From Anaerolineales bacterium (lineage in GTDB: Bacteria; Chloroflexota; Anaerolineae; Anaerolineales; UBA11579): a stretch of 64,000 bases of DNA. This document shows, piece by piece, positions 15,679-24,786 of this stretch. The notes beneath the pieces are model-generated. The model was not told the origin of the DNA, did not search any database, and saw only the letters and a program-made list of their open reading frames with translations. The stretch spans positions 1,330,480 through 1,394,479 of the forward strand of contig JAHBVC010000001.1 of assembly GCA_019637755.1 (NCBI GenBank), written 5' to 3'. Position numbers and translations under genes: made by a program. Every line of letters begins with the position of its first letter. Position 1 is the stretch's first letter.

Positions 15679-17351
15679 CAAAACGCCAAATTACCGATGA
15701 TCTTGATGCGCTGTTGGGCGTGCTGCCCGAAGATGTGCAAAACGCGGTGCGCCAACACAACCACAGCAGCGACCTGTTAGAAATCATTCTCGATCTCGGC
15801 CGCGTGCCCACCACGCGCCTGATCGATGAAGAAGTTGTTTTGCTTGAACGCGAGATCGATAAAGATGACCTTGACTATGTGGTGGGCCGCCTGCGCGAGT
15901 TTGACGAAGACAATCGCGCCGGCATTGAGCGCAGCCTGCACCGCATCTCCGCCATCCGCAACCGCCGCGGCGATGTGGTCGGCCTGACCCTGCGCGTGGG
16001 CCGGGCCGTCTATGGCACGATCGATATCATCCAAGATCTGATCCAGGATGGCAAGAGCCTGCTGATCCTGGGGCGCCCGGGTGTGGGCAAAACCACCCTG
16101 CTGCGCGAAGCTGCCCGTATTCTGGCAGAAAAGAATCGCGTGGTCATCGTCGATACCTCTAACGAGATCGGCGGTGATGGCGATGTACCCCACCCCGCCG
16201 TGGGCCGCGCCCGCCGCATGCAGGTGGCTACGCCCTCAATGCAACACGAAGTGATGATCGAAGCGGTGGAGAATCACAACCCGCAGGTCATCGTAATCGA
16301 TGAGATCGGCCGTGAGCTGGAAGCCAAGGCGGCCCGCACCATCGCCGAGCGCGGCGTGCAACTGATCGGCACGGCGCACGGCAACTCGCTGGAGAATTTG
16401 CTACTCAACCCCACGCTGTCGGATTTGGTGGGCGGCATCGAATCGGTCACCTTGTCTGACGAAGAAGCACGCCGCCGCGGCACGCAAAAGACCGTGCTCG
16501 AGCGCCGTTCGCCGCCCACCTTTGACGTACTGGTAGAGATCCAAGACCGCCATCGTTTCGCCATCCATCGTGATGTGGCTGCCGCGGTAGATGCGTTGCT
16601 GCGCGGCTACCCGATGGAGCCTGAGCTGCGCACCCGCGATGAGCATGGCGAGGTCAAGATCACCCAGGCCCCGCCCCCGCCGCGCCCGGCCAGTGGCGGA
16701 CGGCGTAACGAAGCCCCCGTCCGCGGCACTACCCGCCTGGGGGCCCAGGTGGCCAGCCCTCCGGCGAGCAGTGGCACGCGCTCGCGCCCAGCCGCGCCGG
16801 CTGAACCTGGCGCCTATGCGCGCACAACCGCGGCAGCCGCGGCGCCTATGGCGGAAAGTGCCACGCTGCGCAGCCCGTCTAGCTTGCAGCCGGTGCGCGT
16901 GTATCCGTTTGGCGTGGCGCGCAACCGGCTGATGAACGCCGCCAAGCATGTGGGCGTGCCGGTCATCCCGGTAAAGGAGCCTGGTGAAGCCGATGTGCTC
17001 GTCACCTTGCGCACCTATTACCGCAAACGCCAGCGCCCGATTGTGGATGCCGAGCAGCGCGGTATGCCGGTGTATGTGTTGCGCGCCAACACGGTGGCAC
17101 AGATGGAGCGCTTTCTTTCGGGCATCTTTGATCTGCCCGGCGAAGCGGACGAAAGCGGCGATATGGACGAGCAGCTCGGCCAAACCCGCCAGGCAATCGA
17201 TGCGGTGCTCAATGGGGAGCGCTGGGTCGAGTTGCCGCCGGCTTCGTCTTACGTGCGCCGCTTGCAGCACCAAATGGTGGAAGAATCCAAGCTGGTTTCG
17301 CATTCGTATGGTAAAGAGCCGAATCGCAGGGTGCGCATTTTTAGGGAATAG
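15675..17351 (+). CDS. R3H-domain AAA ATPase, Ycf45/SpoIIIAA-like
   Basis: A 558-residue protein. Residues about 1-110 are an N-terminal helical and strand region. Residues about 110-290 form the SpoIIIAA-like ATPase: Walker A GRPGVGKTTLLRE, VDTSNEIGGDGDVPH, Walker B VIVIDEIGRELEA, and sensor-type GTAHGNSLENL. A long Ala/Pro/Arg linker (about 340-410) precedes a C-terminal region with an R3H-like single-stranded nucleic acid binding domain (RRLQHQMVEESKLVSHSYGK in part). Homologues occur in cyanobacteria, plastids and Chloroflexota and are proposed to act on nucleic acids. Function here is unknown. Confidence 0.88.
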   Translation: MTKRQITDDLDALLGVLPEDVQNAVRQHNHSSDLLEIILDLGRVPTTRLIDEEVVLLEREIDKDDLDYVVGRLREFDEDNRAGIERSLHRISAIRNRRGDVVGLTLRVGRAVYGTIDIIQDLIQDGKSLLILGRPGVGKTTLLREAARILAEKNRVVIVDTSNEIGGDGDVPHPAVGRARRMQVATPSMQHEVMIEAVENHNPQVIVIDEIGRELEAKAARTIAERGVQLIGTAHGNSLENLLLNPTLSDLVGGIESVTLSDEEARRRGTQKTVLERRSPPTFDVLVEIQDRHRFAIHRDVAAAVDALLRGYPMEPELRTRDEHGEVKITQAPPPPRPASGGRRNEAPVRGTTRLGAQVASPPASSGTRSRPAAPAEPGAYARTTAAAAAPMAESATLRSPSSLQPVRVYPFGVARNRLMNAAKHVGVPVIPVKEPGEADVLVTLRTYYRKRQRPIVDAEQRGMPVYVLRANTVAQMERFLSGIFDLPGEADESGDMDEQLGQTRQAIDAVLNGERWVELPPASSYVRRLQHQMVEESKLVSHSYGKEPNRRVRIFRE

Positions 17352-17505
17352 TTAGTGAGCAGTGATTGGTGAACAGTGAACAGGAAACTGTTTGTTGGTT
17401 CTGAGACTTTACTAGTCAACAGGTTCGTGAACGGGAGTACACTGGTTACTGGTTCTGACCATACCTGCTCACTATTCACTGATACCTGCTCACTGATTCT
17501 CTCCC
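17348..17505 (+). repeat. Heptad repeat element 2
   Basis: Degenerate GTGAGCA/GTGAACA units after the R3H gene face ACCTGCTCACT and CACTGATACC units before the racemase start. Same family as 13994-14112. Confidence 0.65.
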
Positions 17506-17506
17506 C

Positions 17507-18196
17507 ATGACAAAACATATCGGCATCGTTGGCGTTTCATATGAAGGTGCAGCCTTGTGCTACCGCACCATCATTCAAGAGGGCAAAGATTTCTTCGGCC
17601 CGTTTGTAAATCCCGAAGTCACGCTGCACAACTTCAGCATGGCGGCCTATCACTTCCCCTCAGAGGCCGGCGAGTGGCCCGCGGTCAGCGAAACCTTGCT
17701 GGAATCGGCACACAAGCTGGCAAAGATCGGCGCCGAGGTGTTGGTATGCCCGGATAACACTGTGCATGTCGCCATCGACCCGATCCTCGAACGCGCTCCA
17801 CTGCCCTGGCTGCACATTGCCGAAGAAGTGGGCCGCGAGGCACAGGCGCGCGGCTATCGCCGCGTCGGCTTGCTGGGCACTCAACCGCTGATGGAAGGCC
17901 CGGTCTACCCGCGCAAATTTGAGCCGCTGGGTATTGAGCTGGTTACCCCCAGCCTCGAGCAGCGCCAGCAAGTGCACAAATACATTGTGGATGAGCTGAT
18001 CTATGGCACCCTGCGCCCCGAGACGCGCGGCTACTTTCAGGGGCTGATCGAACAATTTGCCCAGCAAGGCTGTGATGCCGTGGGCTTGTGCTGCACCGAG
18101 ATCCCGCTGCTGATCGAGCCGCAAGATTCGGTGCTGCCTACGCTGGATTCGACGCGCTTGTTGGCGCGTGCCGCCTTGCGCTACGCTGCCAGCTAA
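17507..18196 (+). CDS. Aspartate/glutamate racemase family protein with an unusual first active-site residue
   Basis: 229 residues, normal for the family, which inverts the alpha-carbon of Asp or Glu using two cysteines. The second cysteine is present (GLCCTEIPLL, Cys196). At the first site the motif reads CPDNTVH with Asp at position 83, where most members have Cys, Ala or Thr before NT. A one-cysteine chemistry or a different substrate is likely. IGIVGVSYEGAALCYR is the usual N-terminus of this group. No start-site motif is clear because repeats fill the upstream gap. Confidence 0.85.
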   Translation: MTKHIGIVGVSYEGAALCYRTIIQEGKDFFGPFVNPEVTLHNFSMAAYHFPSEAGEWPAVSETLLESAHKLAKIGAEVLVCPDNTVHVAIDPILERAPLPWLHIAEEVGREAQARGYRRVGLLGTQPLMEGPVYPRKFEPLGIELVTPSLEQRQQVHKYIVDELIYGTLRPETRGYFQGLIEQFAQQGCDAVGLCCTEIPLLIEPQDSVLPTLDSTRLLARAALRYAAS

Positions 18197-18204
18197 ACCC
18201 GCCA

Positions 18205-18238
18205 AACAAAAAACGCAGCCTATGGCTGCGTTTTTTTA
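18205..18238. terminator. Bidirectional intrinsic terminator
   Basis: AAAACGCAGCC, loop TAT, GGCTGCGTTTT with seven T. It lies between the convergent racemase and GNAT genes and overlaps the minus-strand stop. Confidence 0.9.
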
Positions 18239-19255
18239 GTTTCGCCGCAGGGTCAGCTTCTTGACGAAGCGGTTGACCGCACCGAAGCGATATTTGTACT
18301 CCTCATCGCCGCGCATGAAATCAAACACCTGGCGCCCGTGCTCAATGCTCCATTGCATCATTTCGGACATCATCACCCACCCGGGGGAAAGCTCGGCGTG
18401 GGCGTTGCTAAACCCGGCGTTGTACCCCCAGATACGTTTGTCGTAATCAAAATTCAGATGGGCAGCCACGCGTTGCCGGCCCACTTTCAAAAACATCAAT
18501 TGCAGCCAGCCACCCGCAAAGGCCGCCTGGGCAATCGCTTCCATCTGGGCACGCATCGCCGGCGTCAGGAAGCGCAGCTTGTCTTCTTCTTGCGTCATCA
18601 GACCGAAGAAATCATCCAGGGCTTGCGGCAGATCGCTGGCGGCGCTGATCAACTCCGTAGTCACTGGTAGCACATTGCGGCCAGCTTTACGCAGCTTGCG
18701 GCGCAGCTCGTGCGCTTGCTTGCTATCCAGGCTGGCAATGTAGTCGTCAAAACTGGCGGGCAAGGGGATATAGGGGCAAGACTGCAAGGTTTCTTCACTA
18801 GCCACCCAGCCGGCCTGTGTGGCTGCGGCTTGCAGCGCGGGCAGGCTGGCCGATTCATCCAGCAGGTTGTAGCAAACCAGCAGGTCCCAGTCCGGCTGCG
18901 CGTGCAAATGGGTTAGCAGCGCTTCGATAAATGCGCTCAGGTCCTCAGCACGGCAGATGAAATCCAGATAATCGGCAATTTCATGGCTGCCGATCAGCAT
19001 CAGTTGGGTTTGCCCGGCGGCGTCTGTGTTGCGGAACAAGGGGGCAATGCCTACCAGGTGCCCATCCTCGGCGCGCCCGGTGAGGATGTACAGTTCAGCC
19101 TGCGGCCATTCCCCGCCGCCCAGGTGCTGCCACCAGGCGCGCTGGAACGCATAGGTGAGAAAGGGTAGATTGAGATGGCTGGCGTGCAAAAGAAGATCCC
19201 ACTCCGGGGCCAGCGCCTCCCAGGAGTCGGTGGTGCGAATAACGTCTATTTTCAT
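18236..19255 (-). CDS. BcsL/CelD-type (FemAB-like) GNAT acyltransferase
   Basis: I choose MKIDVIRTT at 19255; the frame stays open further upstream but only as antisense of the neighbouring gene. The 339-residue protein has the two-domain GNAT layout of the CelD/BcsL group: YAFQRAWWQHLG near the N-terminus, LRRKLRKAGRN in the middle, VAAHLNFDYDKRIWGYNAGF and a C-terminal FDFMRGDEEYKYRFG. Such proteins are found in polysaccharide and cell-envelope loci. Substrate unknown. No strong ribosome-binding site is seen. Confidence 0.82.
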   Translation of the reverse strand: MKIDVIRTTDSWEALAPEWDLLLHASHLNLPFLTYAFQRAWWQHLGGGEWPQAELYILTGRAEDGHLVGIAPLFRNTDAAGQTQLMLIGSHEIADYLDFICRAEDLSAFIEALLTHLHAQPDWDLLVCYNLLDESASLPALQAAATQAGWVASEETLQSCPYIPLPASFDDYIASLDSKQAHELRRKLRKAGRNVLPVTTELISAASDLPQALDDFFGLMTQEEDKLRFLTPAMRAQMEAIAQAAFAGGWLQLMFLKVGRQRVAAHLNFDYDKRIWGYNAGFSNAHAELSPGWVMMSEMMQWSIEHGRQVFDFMRGDEEYKYRFGAVNRFVKKLTLRRN

Positions 19256-19396
19256 GTAAGTGTTTCGTGGGGGTGAGTGAGTAGGGTTCGTTCGGATTTT
19301 ACCAGCATCCCTTTGTGCGGGTGAACACCCAACGGGTGAGCGGCCAGCGCGCATGCACTCCGCGGGGTTTGTGCGTACAATAGCAGCCCAACGTGT

Positions 19397-21655
19397 ATGG
19401 CAAACGCGCTCGATCTTTTTGTAGTTCCTCTGCATAGACGCAACGGACAAGACCAAGCTTACCTGCAGGGTCTGCACTTGTTGGCGGCGCCGCGCCGCGC
19501 CGCCCGCGGGCGCAATGACGAACGCCTGGTGCTGCAGCTCAGCTTGCCGCCGGAGATCACCCTCAGCGCTGACCAGCAGCACGCGCTGCTGAGCGATCTG
19601 GCGGAGGGGTATTTTCGCACGGCTGGCTCCGTCACCGCCGCACTGCGCGAGCAATTTGAGCGTCTCAATAGTTACTTTTTGCAATTGAACCAGCGCCTTT
19701 CCGGCGCCACTCCGCAGGCCGCCCGCCTGGCGGCGCTATCGATGCGCGAGGAGCGCGTCACCCTGGCGCATGCCGGCCCGCAGCACGCGTTCCGCCTCAA
19801 CCAAACCATTCAGCATTTTTATGACGCACCGGCTGCCGGCCGCGGCCTGGGCCTCAGCAGCCAAACTGAGATCCGCTTCTTTCAAACCGAGCTCGCTGCC
19901 GCGGATTGCTTCTTGCTGGTTTCTGAAATCCCTGGCGGCTGGAATGAAAAGACCCTAATGGGCGCCAGCGGCCAGAAGCTATCCACCTTGCGCCGTCGCT
20001 TTCTAAGCGAGGCTGGCCAGGAGCTACGCGCGGTGATGTTGCTGGCCCAGCCTGGCAGCGGGCGCCTCAGCCTGATGACCAGTTTTGAGGACAGCGCCGC
20101 CGCCGCTCCCCCCGCCGCGCCCAGCGCCACACGGCGGGAGCCGGCAGAGGCGGCCAGCCCGAGTTGGCAGGTGCTGACCCCTGCGCCGGCTGAGCCCGGG
20201 CATGCGCCTGCAGAGCTTGAGGATACGGCCGCCTGGCACCCTGCGTCCACGGCCAGTGATAGCCTGTTGCCTGGTCCCCCTGAGGAAAGCACCGGCCCAG
20301 CGCAGGCAGAATGGCCGCCGCGCTACGAAACACAAGCCGAACCCAGCGCCATCCTTACGCTTTGGCACGAAATTTCTGGCCGCGCCACCCATTTTTGGCG
20401 CAAGGCCAGCCCGCCGCTGCGCAGTTTCTTCATGCGCCTATTGCCTGATGAGCCGGTATTCAATCTGCCTCGCCAAACGCTCACCCTGATCGCGGTGGCG
20501 GTTCCTTTGGCGGTAGTGATCCTCGTCTCCGTGGTGTATCTGCAATTTGGGCGCGGCCAGTTGTATCAAAACTACTTAAGCCAGGCGCAGAGCGCGGCGG
20601 CCTTAGCCGCGGCGCGCCAAGACCCTGGCGAGGTGCGCCAGGCATGGCTGGCCGCGGTGCATTTCGCGCAGCGTGCCAGCGCTTATGAGCAAGATGCTGA
20701 GGCGGCGCAGCAGCTGCTGGCTGAGGCCCAATTACAGTTGGATGGGCTCGATCTCATCGAGCGCATGGATTTTCAGCCGGCGCTTTTCACCAACTTGCCG
20801 CGCAACACCAAGATCACTCGCATGGTGGCCGATAACACGGATCTGTACATGCTGGATGAGACCACCGGGAAAATTCTGCACGCCTTCCTCACCGGCGGCG
20901 GCTACAAGCTCGACGAATCGTTTTCGTGCGAACCCGCTCCGTACGGCGGCGCGATCGTTAGCCAACTGATCGATCTGGCGCTGCTGCCGCCGCGCTCGCA
21001 CCCGCTGGGTGCCTCGGTGGCCGCCATCGACGCCAATGGCAACATCATCTATTGCATCAAGAATGAAGCGCCCGCTGCCAGCGCGCTGGGCGAGCCGGAT
21101 AGCCGTTGGGGCAAGCCCAACGCGATCGCCGTCGAAGAGGATACGCTCTACGTTTTGGATCCAGTAACCAATGCCGTGTGGATGTACGCCGCCGAGAACG
21201 GTTCGTTTGTTGGGGCGCCGCGCTTCTTTTTTGGCGCCCAGGTTCCTAGCATGCAACACATGCTGGATATTGCACTGGATGGCAGCACGCTTTACCTATT
21301 GGATCAAGATGGCCATGTGGCTCAGTGTGTTTTCAACGAAGAAGGCGAAGACAGCACTCCCTGTACCGATCCCTTGGAGTTCGTCGATACCCGCCCAGGC
21401 CAACGCAACGGATCCGTGGTATCCGGCGCCAACTTCTCCCAGTTTGTGATCACTGACCCGCCAGGGCCTTCGATCTTCTTTTTAGATCCGATCGTGCCGG
21501 CCGTGTATCAATTCAGCCCGCGCCTCAGCATTGTGCGCCAACTGCGCGCCGCCAATGAGCTGCCCGCTGAATTGGTCAGCGCGTTTACCATCACGCCCAA
21601 TCGCGCCATCTTCCTGGCGTTTGAAAACGAAGTCTATATCGGCTTTATGCCCTGA
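19397..21655 (+). CDS. Membrane protein with PPM-like N-domain and extracytoplasmic propeller
   Basis: A 752-residue protein. Residues 1-230 resemble a degenerate PPM/SpoIIE-type phosphatase fold (EERVTLAHAGPQHAFRL, DCFLLVSEIPGG) but lack the metal-binding aspartates. Residues 230-355 are an Ala/Pro/Glu-rich linker. Residues 361-384 form the only membrane helix. The remainder (about 400-752) is a six-bladed propeller-like region (TRMVADNTDLYMLDETTGKI in part, AIDANGNIIYCI, LYVLDPVTNAVW, LDGSTLYLLDQDGHVAQC in part). It may relay an outside state to an inside partner. Family of unknown function; it is followed by priA six bases later. Confidence 0.7.
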   Translation: MANALDLFVVPLHRRNGQDQAYLQGLHLLAAPRRAARGRNDERLVLQLSLPPEITLSADQQHALLSDLAEGYFRTAGSVTAALREQFERLNSYFLQLNQRLSGATPQAARLAALSMREERVTLAHAGPQHAFRLNQTIQHFYDAPAAGRGLGLSSQTEIRFFQTELAAADCFLLVSEIPGGWNEKTLMGASGQKLSTLRRRFLSEAGQELRAVMLLAQPGSGRLSLMTSFEDSAAAAPPAAPSATRREPAEAASPSWQVLTPAPAEPGHAPAELEDTAAWHPASTASDSLLPGPPEESTGPAQAEWPPRYETQAEPSAILTLWHEISGRATHFWRKASPPLRSFFMRLLPDEPVFNLPRQTLTLIAVAVPLAVVILVSVVYLQFGRGQLYQNYLSQAQSAAALAAARQDPGEVRQAWLAAVHFAQRASAYEQDAEAAQQLLAEAQLQLDGLDLIERMDFQPALFTNLPRNTKITRMVADNTDLYMLDETTGKILHAFLTGGGYKLDESFSCEPAPYGGAIVSQLIDLALLPPRSHPLGASVAAIDANGNIIYCIKNEAPAASALGEPDSRWGKPNAIAVEEDTLYVLDPVTNAVWMYAAENGSFVGAPRFFFGAQVPSMQHMLDIALDGSTLYLLDQDGHVAQCVFNEEGEDSTPCTDPLEFVDTRPGQRNGSVVSGANFSQFVITDPPGPSIFFLDPIVPAVYQFSPRLSIVRQLRAANELPAELVSAFTITPNRAIFLAFENEVYIGFMP

Positions 21656-21661
21656 GCCCCT

Positions 21662-24106
21662 ATGCCAGAATATGTTGAGCTGGCGGTAAACGTCCCTAAG
21701 GTTTCGGGCGTCTTTCACTATCATGTGCCCGCGGAGTTGCGCGGCCGCTTGCACCCTGGCCACTTGGTGCTAGCGCCTTTTGGCGCCCAGGTGGTGCAGG
21801 GTGTCGTGCTGCGCGCCGTTGAGCAGCCAGAGGTAACCGAAACCAAAGCGATCGATAGCTTGCTGGATGATGAGCCGGTGCTCACGCCGCAGCAGATTGA
21901 GCTAGCGCGCCAACTGAGCCATAGCACCCTGGCGCCGTTGGCTGCCTGCGTAGCGCTGATGCTGCCGCCCGGCATCGGCCAACTGGCCGATGTACGCTAC
22001 CGCCGCACGCAGATTCCCGCGCCAGAACTCTCCGCCGCGCAAGCGCTGCTACTGCACACCCTGGAAGCGCGCGGCCCGCTGCGCGCCCGCCAGTTGGATA
22101 AGGCCTTGCCGCGGCGCAATTGGCGCGCCGCCCTGCGTGCCTTGCAAGGCCATGGCCTGATTGCGACTGAGCCGGTGCTACCTATGCCGCGTCAAAAGGC
22201 CAAGCTGGTGCGCACCGCCCGTTTGCTTGCCTTGCCCCCTGCCGGTGCGCAGTTGGGCAAAACCGCCGCGGTGCACGCCCGCCGTGCCGCCTTGCTGGAT
22301 GCGCTACAGCGTGAAAGCGGCCATATGCCCACGGAATGGCTGTTTGCTGAAAGCGGCGCCGCCTTGCCGGATCTGGCCTACCTTGAAAAGCAAGGCTATG
22401 TAGAGCTCGGCCAGGCAGAGCACCTGCGTGACCCGCTGGAAGGTTTGCAGACCGTGATGGATGTGCCCCACACGCTGACTGCGGCGCAGGAGCGCGCCTG
22501 GCAAGCAGTGCAATCTTCGCTGAATGCAAAGAACGCCAAGCCTATTTTGTTGCACGGTGTCACCAGCTCCGGCAAGACGGAGATCTACCTACGTGCCGTG
22601 GCTCAGGCACTGCAAGCCGGCCGCACCGCACTGGTGTTGGTGCCGGAGATTGCGCTGACCCCGCAAACGGTGCAGCGTTTCTTCGCCCGCTTTGGCGATA
22701 CGGTTGGCCTGCTGCACTCTGAGCTCTCGGATGGGGAGCGCTATGACACCTGGCGGCGTGTGCGCCGCGGCGATCTGAGCGTGGTGGTTGGCCCGCGCAG
22801 TGCCCTCTTTGCCCCGTTACAAAACATTGGCCTCATCGTGCTGGATGAAGAGCACGATGATAGTTATTACGAAGCCAATCAGGATGTGCACTACCACGCC
22901 CGACGCGCCGCATTGGATTACGCCAAGACTCATCAGGCGTTAGTGCTGCTGGGATCGGCTACACCGGACGTGGGCTCGTACACGCAGGCGCGGGCCGGCC
23001 ACTGGCAGCTGCTTGAGCTGCCCGAGCGCGTGCAGGCCCACCGCGGCCACGGCGCTGCTGACATAGCGCCTGAGCTGCCGCCCGTAGAAATTGTGGACAT
23101 GCGCCGCGAGCTGAAAGCAGGCAACCGCTCCATCTTCAGCCGTACTCTCCGAAATCAACTGGAGCAAGTTGTCCAGCGTGGGCAGCAGGCTATCTTGTTT
23201 CTCAACCGCCGCGGCAGTGCCACGTATGTGTTCTGCCGAGACTGTGGCTATGTGCTGCGCTGCCCTAATTGCGAGACGCCACTCACGCAACACGCCCGCG
23301 GCGAGCTCACCCATGACCTGGTGTGCCACCAATGTGGCTATCATCGCGCCTCGCCGAAGCAGTGCCCACAATGTGAGAGCAGCCAGATTCGGCACTATGG
23401 CATGGGCACCGAGAGCGTAGTGGCCGAGGTATCACGGCTGCTGCCAGAGGCGCGCGTTCTACGCTGGGACCGGGACAGCACGCGCAGCAAAGGCAGCCAC
23501 CAGCGCATCCTCGCCCAGTTTGCTGATGGCCACGCCGATGTTCTGGTAGGCACCCAGATGCTCACCAAGGGATTGGATTTGCCTAAGGTGACATTGGTAG
23601 GTGTGGTGCTTGCGGATGTTGGTTTGCAGATGCCGGATTACCGTGCGCCTGAGCGCGTCTTCCAGTTGCTGACTCAGGTGGCCGGGCGCGCTGGGCGCAG
23701 CGCCCTGGGTGGCAACGTCATCTTCCAAACCTTCCAGCCAGAGCACTACGCCATCCAGGCAGCCGCGGCGCATGATTACGCTACCTTCTACGAAACTGAA
23801 AGCGCCTACCGCCGCCAGTTGCGCTACCCGCCGTACGCAGAGCTTGTGCGGCTGGAGTATCGCCATCTGGACGAGCGCAAGGCCGGGCACGAAGCCAGTG
23901 CGCTGGCCGCAGAGCTGCACGCCCAGATTACGCGGCAAGGGCGCGGCGCCACAGACGTCATTGGCCCGGCGCCCAGCTTCTATGCGCGCGTCAATAAGGA
24001 ATACCGTTGGCAACTCATGCTACGCGGTATACAGCCCGTGGAACTGTTGCGCGGCCTGCGTTTGCCGGGCTGGCGCATTGAAGTGAACCCGCCAGCGCCA
24101 CTATAA
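21662..24106 (+). CDS. priA: Primosomal replication restart helicase PriA
   Basis: 814 residues. PriA loads the replisome at stalled forks. An N-terminal DNA-binding region (about 1-250) is followed by a superfamily 2 helicase: Walker A GVTSSGKTE near residue 297, DEEH box near 394, and LVGTQMLTKGLDLPKVTLVG motif (in part) and QVAGRAGR motif VI. Two zinc sites (CRDCGYVLRCPNC and CHQCGY plus CPQC, about 525-565) sit between. All key motifs are intact. A sigma-70 type promoter for the next gene lies within its 3' end. Confidence 0.97.
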   Translation: MPEYVELAVNVPKVSGVFHYHVPAELRGRLHPGHLVLAPFGAQVVQGVVLRAVEQPEVTETKAIDSLLDDEPVLTPQQIELARQLSHSTLAPLAACVALMLPPGIGQLADVRYRRTQIPAPELSAAQALLLHTLEARGPLRARQLDKALPRRNWRAALRALQGHGLIATEPVLPMPRQKAKLVRTARLLALPPAGAQLGKTAAVHARRAALLDALQRESGHMPTEWLFAESGAALPDLAYLEKQGYVELGQAEHLRDPLEGLQTVMDVPHTLTAAQERAWQAVQSSLNAKNAKPILLHGVTSSGKTEIYLRAVAQALQAGRTALVLVPEIALTPQTVQRFFARFGDTVGLLHSELSDGERYDTWRRVRRGDLSVVVGPRSALFAPLQNIGLIVLDEEHDDSYYEANQDVHYHARRAALDYAKTHQALVLLGSATPDVGSYTQARAGHWQLLELPERVQAHRGHGAADIAPELPPVEIVDMRRELKAGNRSIFSRTLRNQLEQVVQRGQQAILFLNRRGSATYVFCRDCGYVLRCPNCETPLTQHARGELTHDLVCHQCGYHRASPKQCPQCESSQIRHYGMGTESVVAEVSRLLPEARVLRWDRDSTRSKGSHQRILAQFADGHADVLVGTQMLTKGLDLPKVTLVGVVLADVGLQMPDYRAPERVFQLLTQVAGRAGRSALGGNVIFQTFQPEHYAIQAAAAHDYATFYETESAYRRQLRYPPYAELVRLEYRHLDERKAGHEASALAAELHAQITRQGRGATDVIGPAPSFYARVNKEYRWQLMLRGIQPVELLRGLRLPGWRIEVNPPAPL

Positions 24107-24107
24107 T
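24078..24107 (+). promoter_or_regulatory. Promoter for the phosphoribosyltransferase gene, inside the priA end
   Basis: TTGAAG (24078-24083), an 18-base spacer, TATAAT (24102-24107), followed by AGGAGA (24113-24118) and the GTG start at 24125. Confidence 0.6.
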
Positions 24108-24124
24108 CATCGCAGGAGACAGTC

Positions 24125-24619
24125 GTGCGCAGAGAATTGGTCAGTTGGGAAGAAGTGCAGCACCTCATCAATTTGCTCATGCAGCAGTTTGAGCATGACT
24201 TTGAGGCGATGCTGATGGTAACGCGCGGCGGCATTGTGCCCGGCGGCATGCTGGCGGAGCGCATGGGCTTGGCCGAGATCCTTACCGCCGCAGTAGACTT
24301 CCCTGCCCAGATGGAAATTGCGCGCCAGAAAATGCTGGTCTTCCCCAAGTTTGTGCAATTCCCCGATGATGAACTGCTGCGTGGCCGCCGTATTTTGGTG
24401 GTGGACGATGTGTGGGGCTCTGGCCGCACGAGTACGGCTGTAAAGAACCGTGTCTCGGCTGCAGGCGGCATGCCCTTCACCAGTGTGTTGCATTTCAACC
24501 CCCACCGAAATCTCTTTGATAACACCCGCCCGGATTACTTTGCTGCCAGCACGGATGCGTTCATCGTCTATCCCTGGGAGCATGAGCCCACTGCGGGTTG
24601 GGCGATGCGGGATTACTAA
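24125..24619 (+). CDS. Purine-type phosphoribosyltransferase
   Basis: 164 residues with a GTG start after AGGAGA. The PRPP loop is RILVVDDVWGSGRTS (about residues 88-102); MVTRGGIVPGGMLAERMG is the pyrophosphate loop. It resembles xanthine/guanine or hypoxanthine phosphoribosyltransferases (purine salvage) more than orotate enzymes, but the hood region that sets base choice is not conclusive. The C-terminal WEHEP pattern is typical of bacterial members of this group. Confidence 0.87.
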   Translation: MRRELVSWEEVQHLINLLMQQFEHDFEAMLMVTRGGIVPGGMLAERMGLAEILTAAVDFPAQMEIARQKMLVFPKFVQFPDDELLRGRRILVVDDVWGSGRTSTAVKNRVSAAGGMPFTSVLHFNPHRNLFDNTRPDYFAASTDAFIVYPWEHEPTAGWAMRDY

Positions 24620-24620
24620 A

Positions 24621-24735
24621 GCTAGTGATGAGTGAAGGGTAATCAGTAATCGGGGCGGTGATTGCGCTAGTGTTGATTTGAATTAGCATCACTGCTCACT
24701 GCTCACTGCTCACTGCTCACTGCTCACTGCTCACC
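24621..24735 (+). repeat. Heptad repeat element 3
   Basis: Six perfect TGCTCAC heptads at 24693-24734. A facing left arm of TGATGAGTGA and AGTAATC-type units lies near 24626-24655. No gene present. Confidence 0.85.
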
Positions 24736-24752
24736 AAATTCAGCTATGAACT

Positions 24753-24786
24753 ACAAAGGGCGGGTCTAAGACCCGCCCTTTGTTTT
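24753..24786. terminator. Bidirectional intrinsic terminator
   Basis: CAAAGGGCGGGTC, loop TAA, GACCCGCCCTTTG then TTTT. Serves the convergent phosphoribosyltransferase and msrA genes. Confidence 0.9.

Noticed and set aside
19256-19684. N-terminal extension of the BcsL-type protein
   Set aside because: The upstream part crosses the divergent promoter region and is antisense of the next gene.
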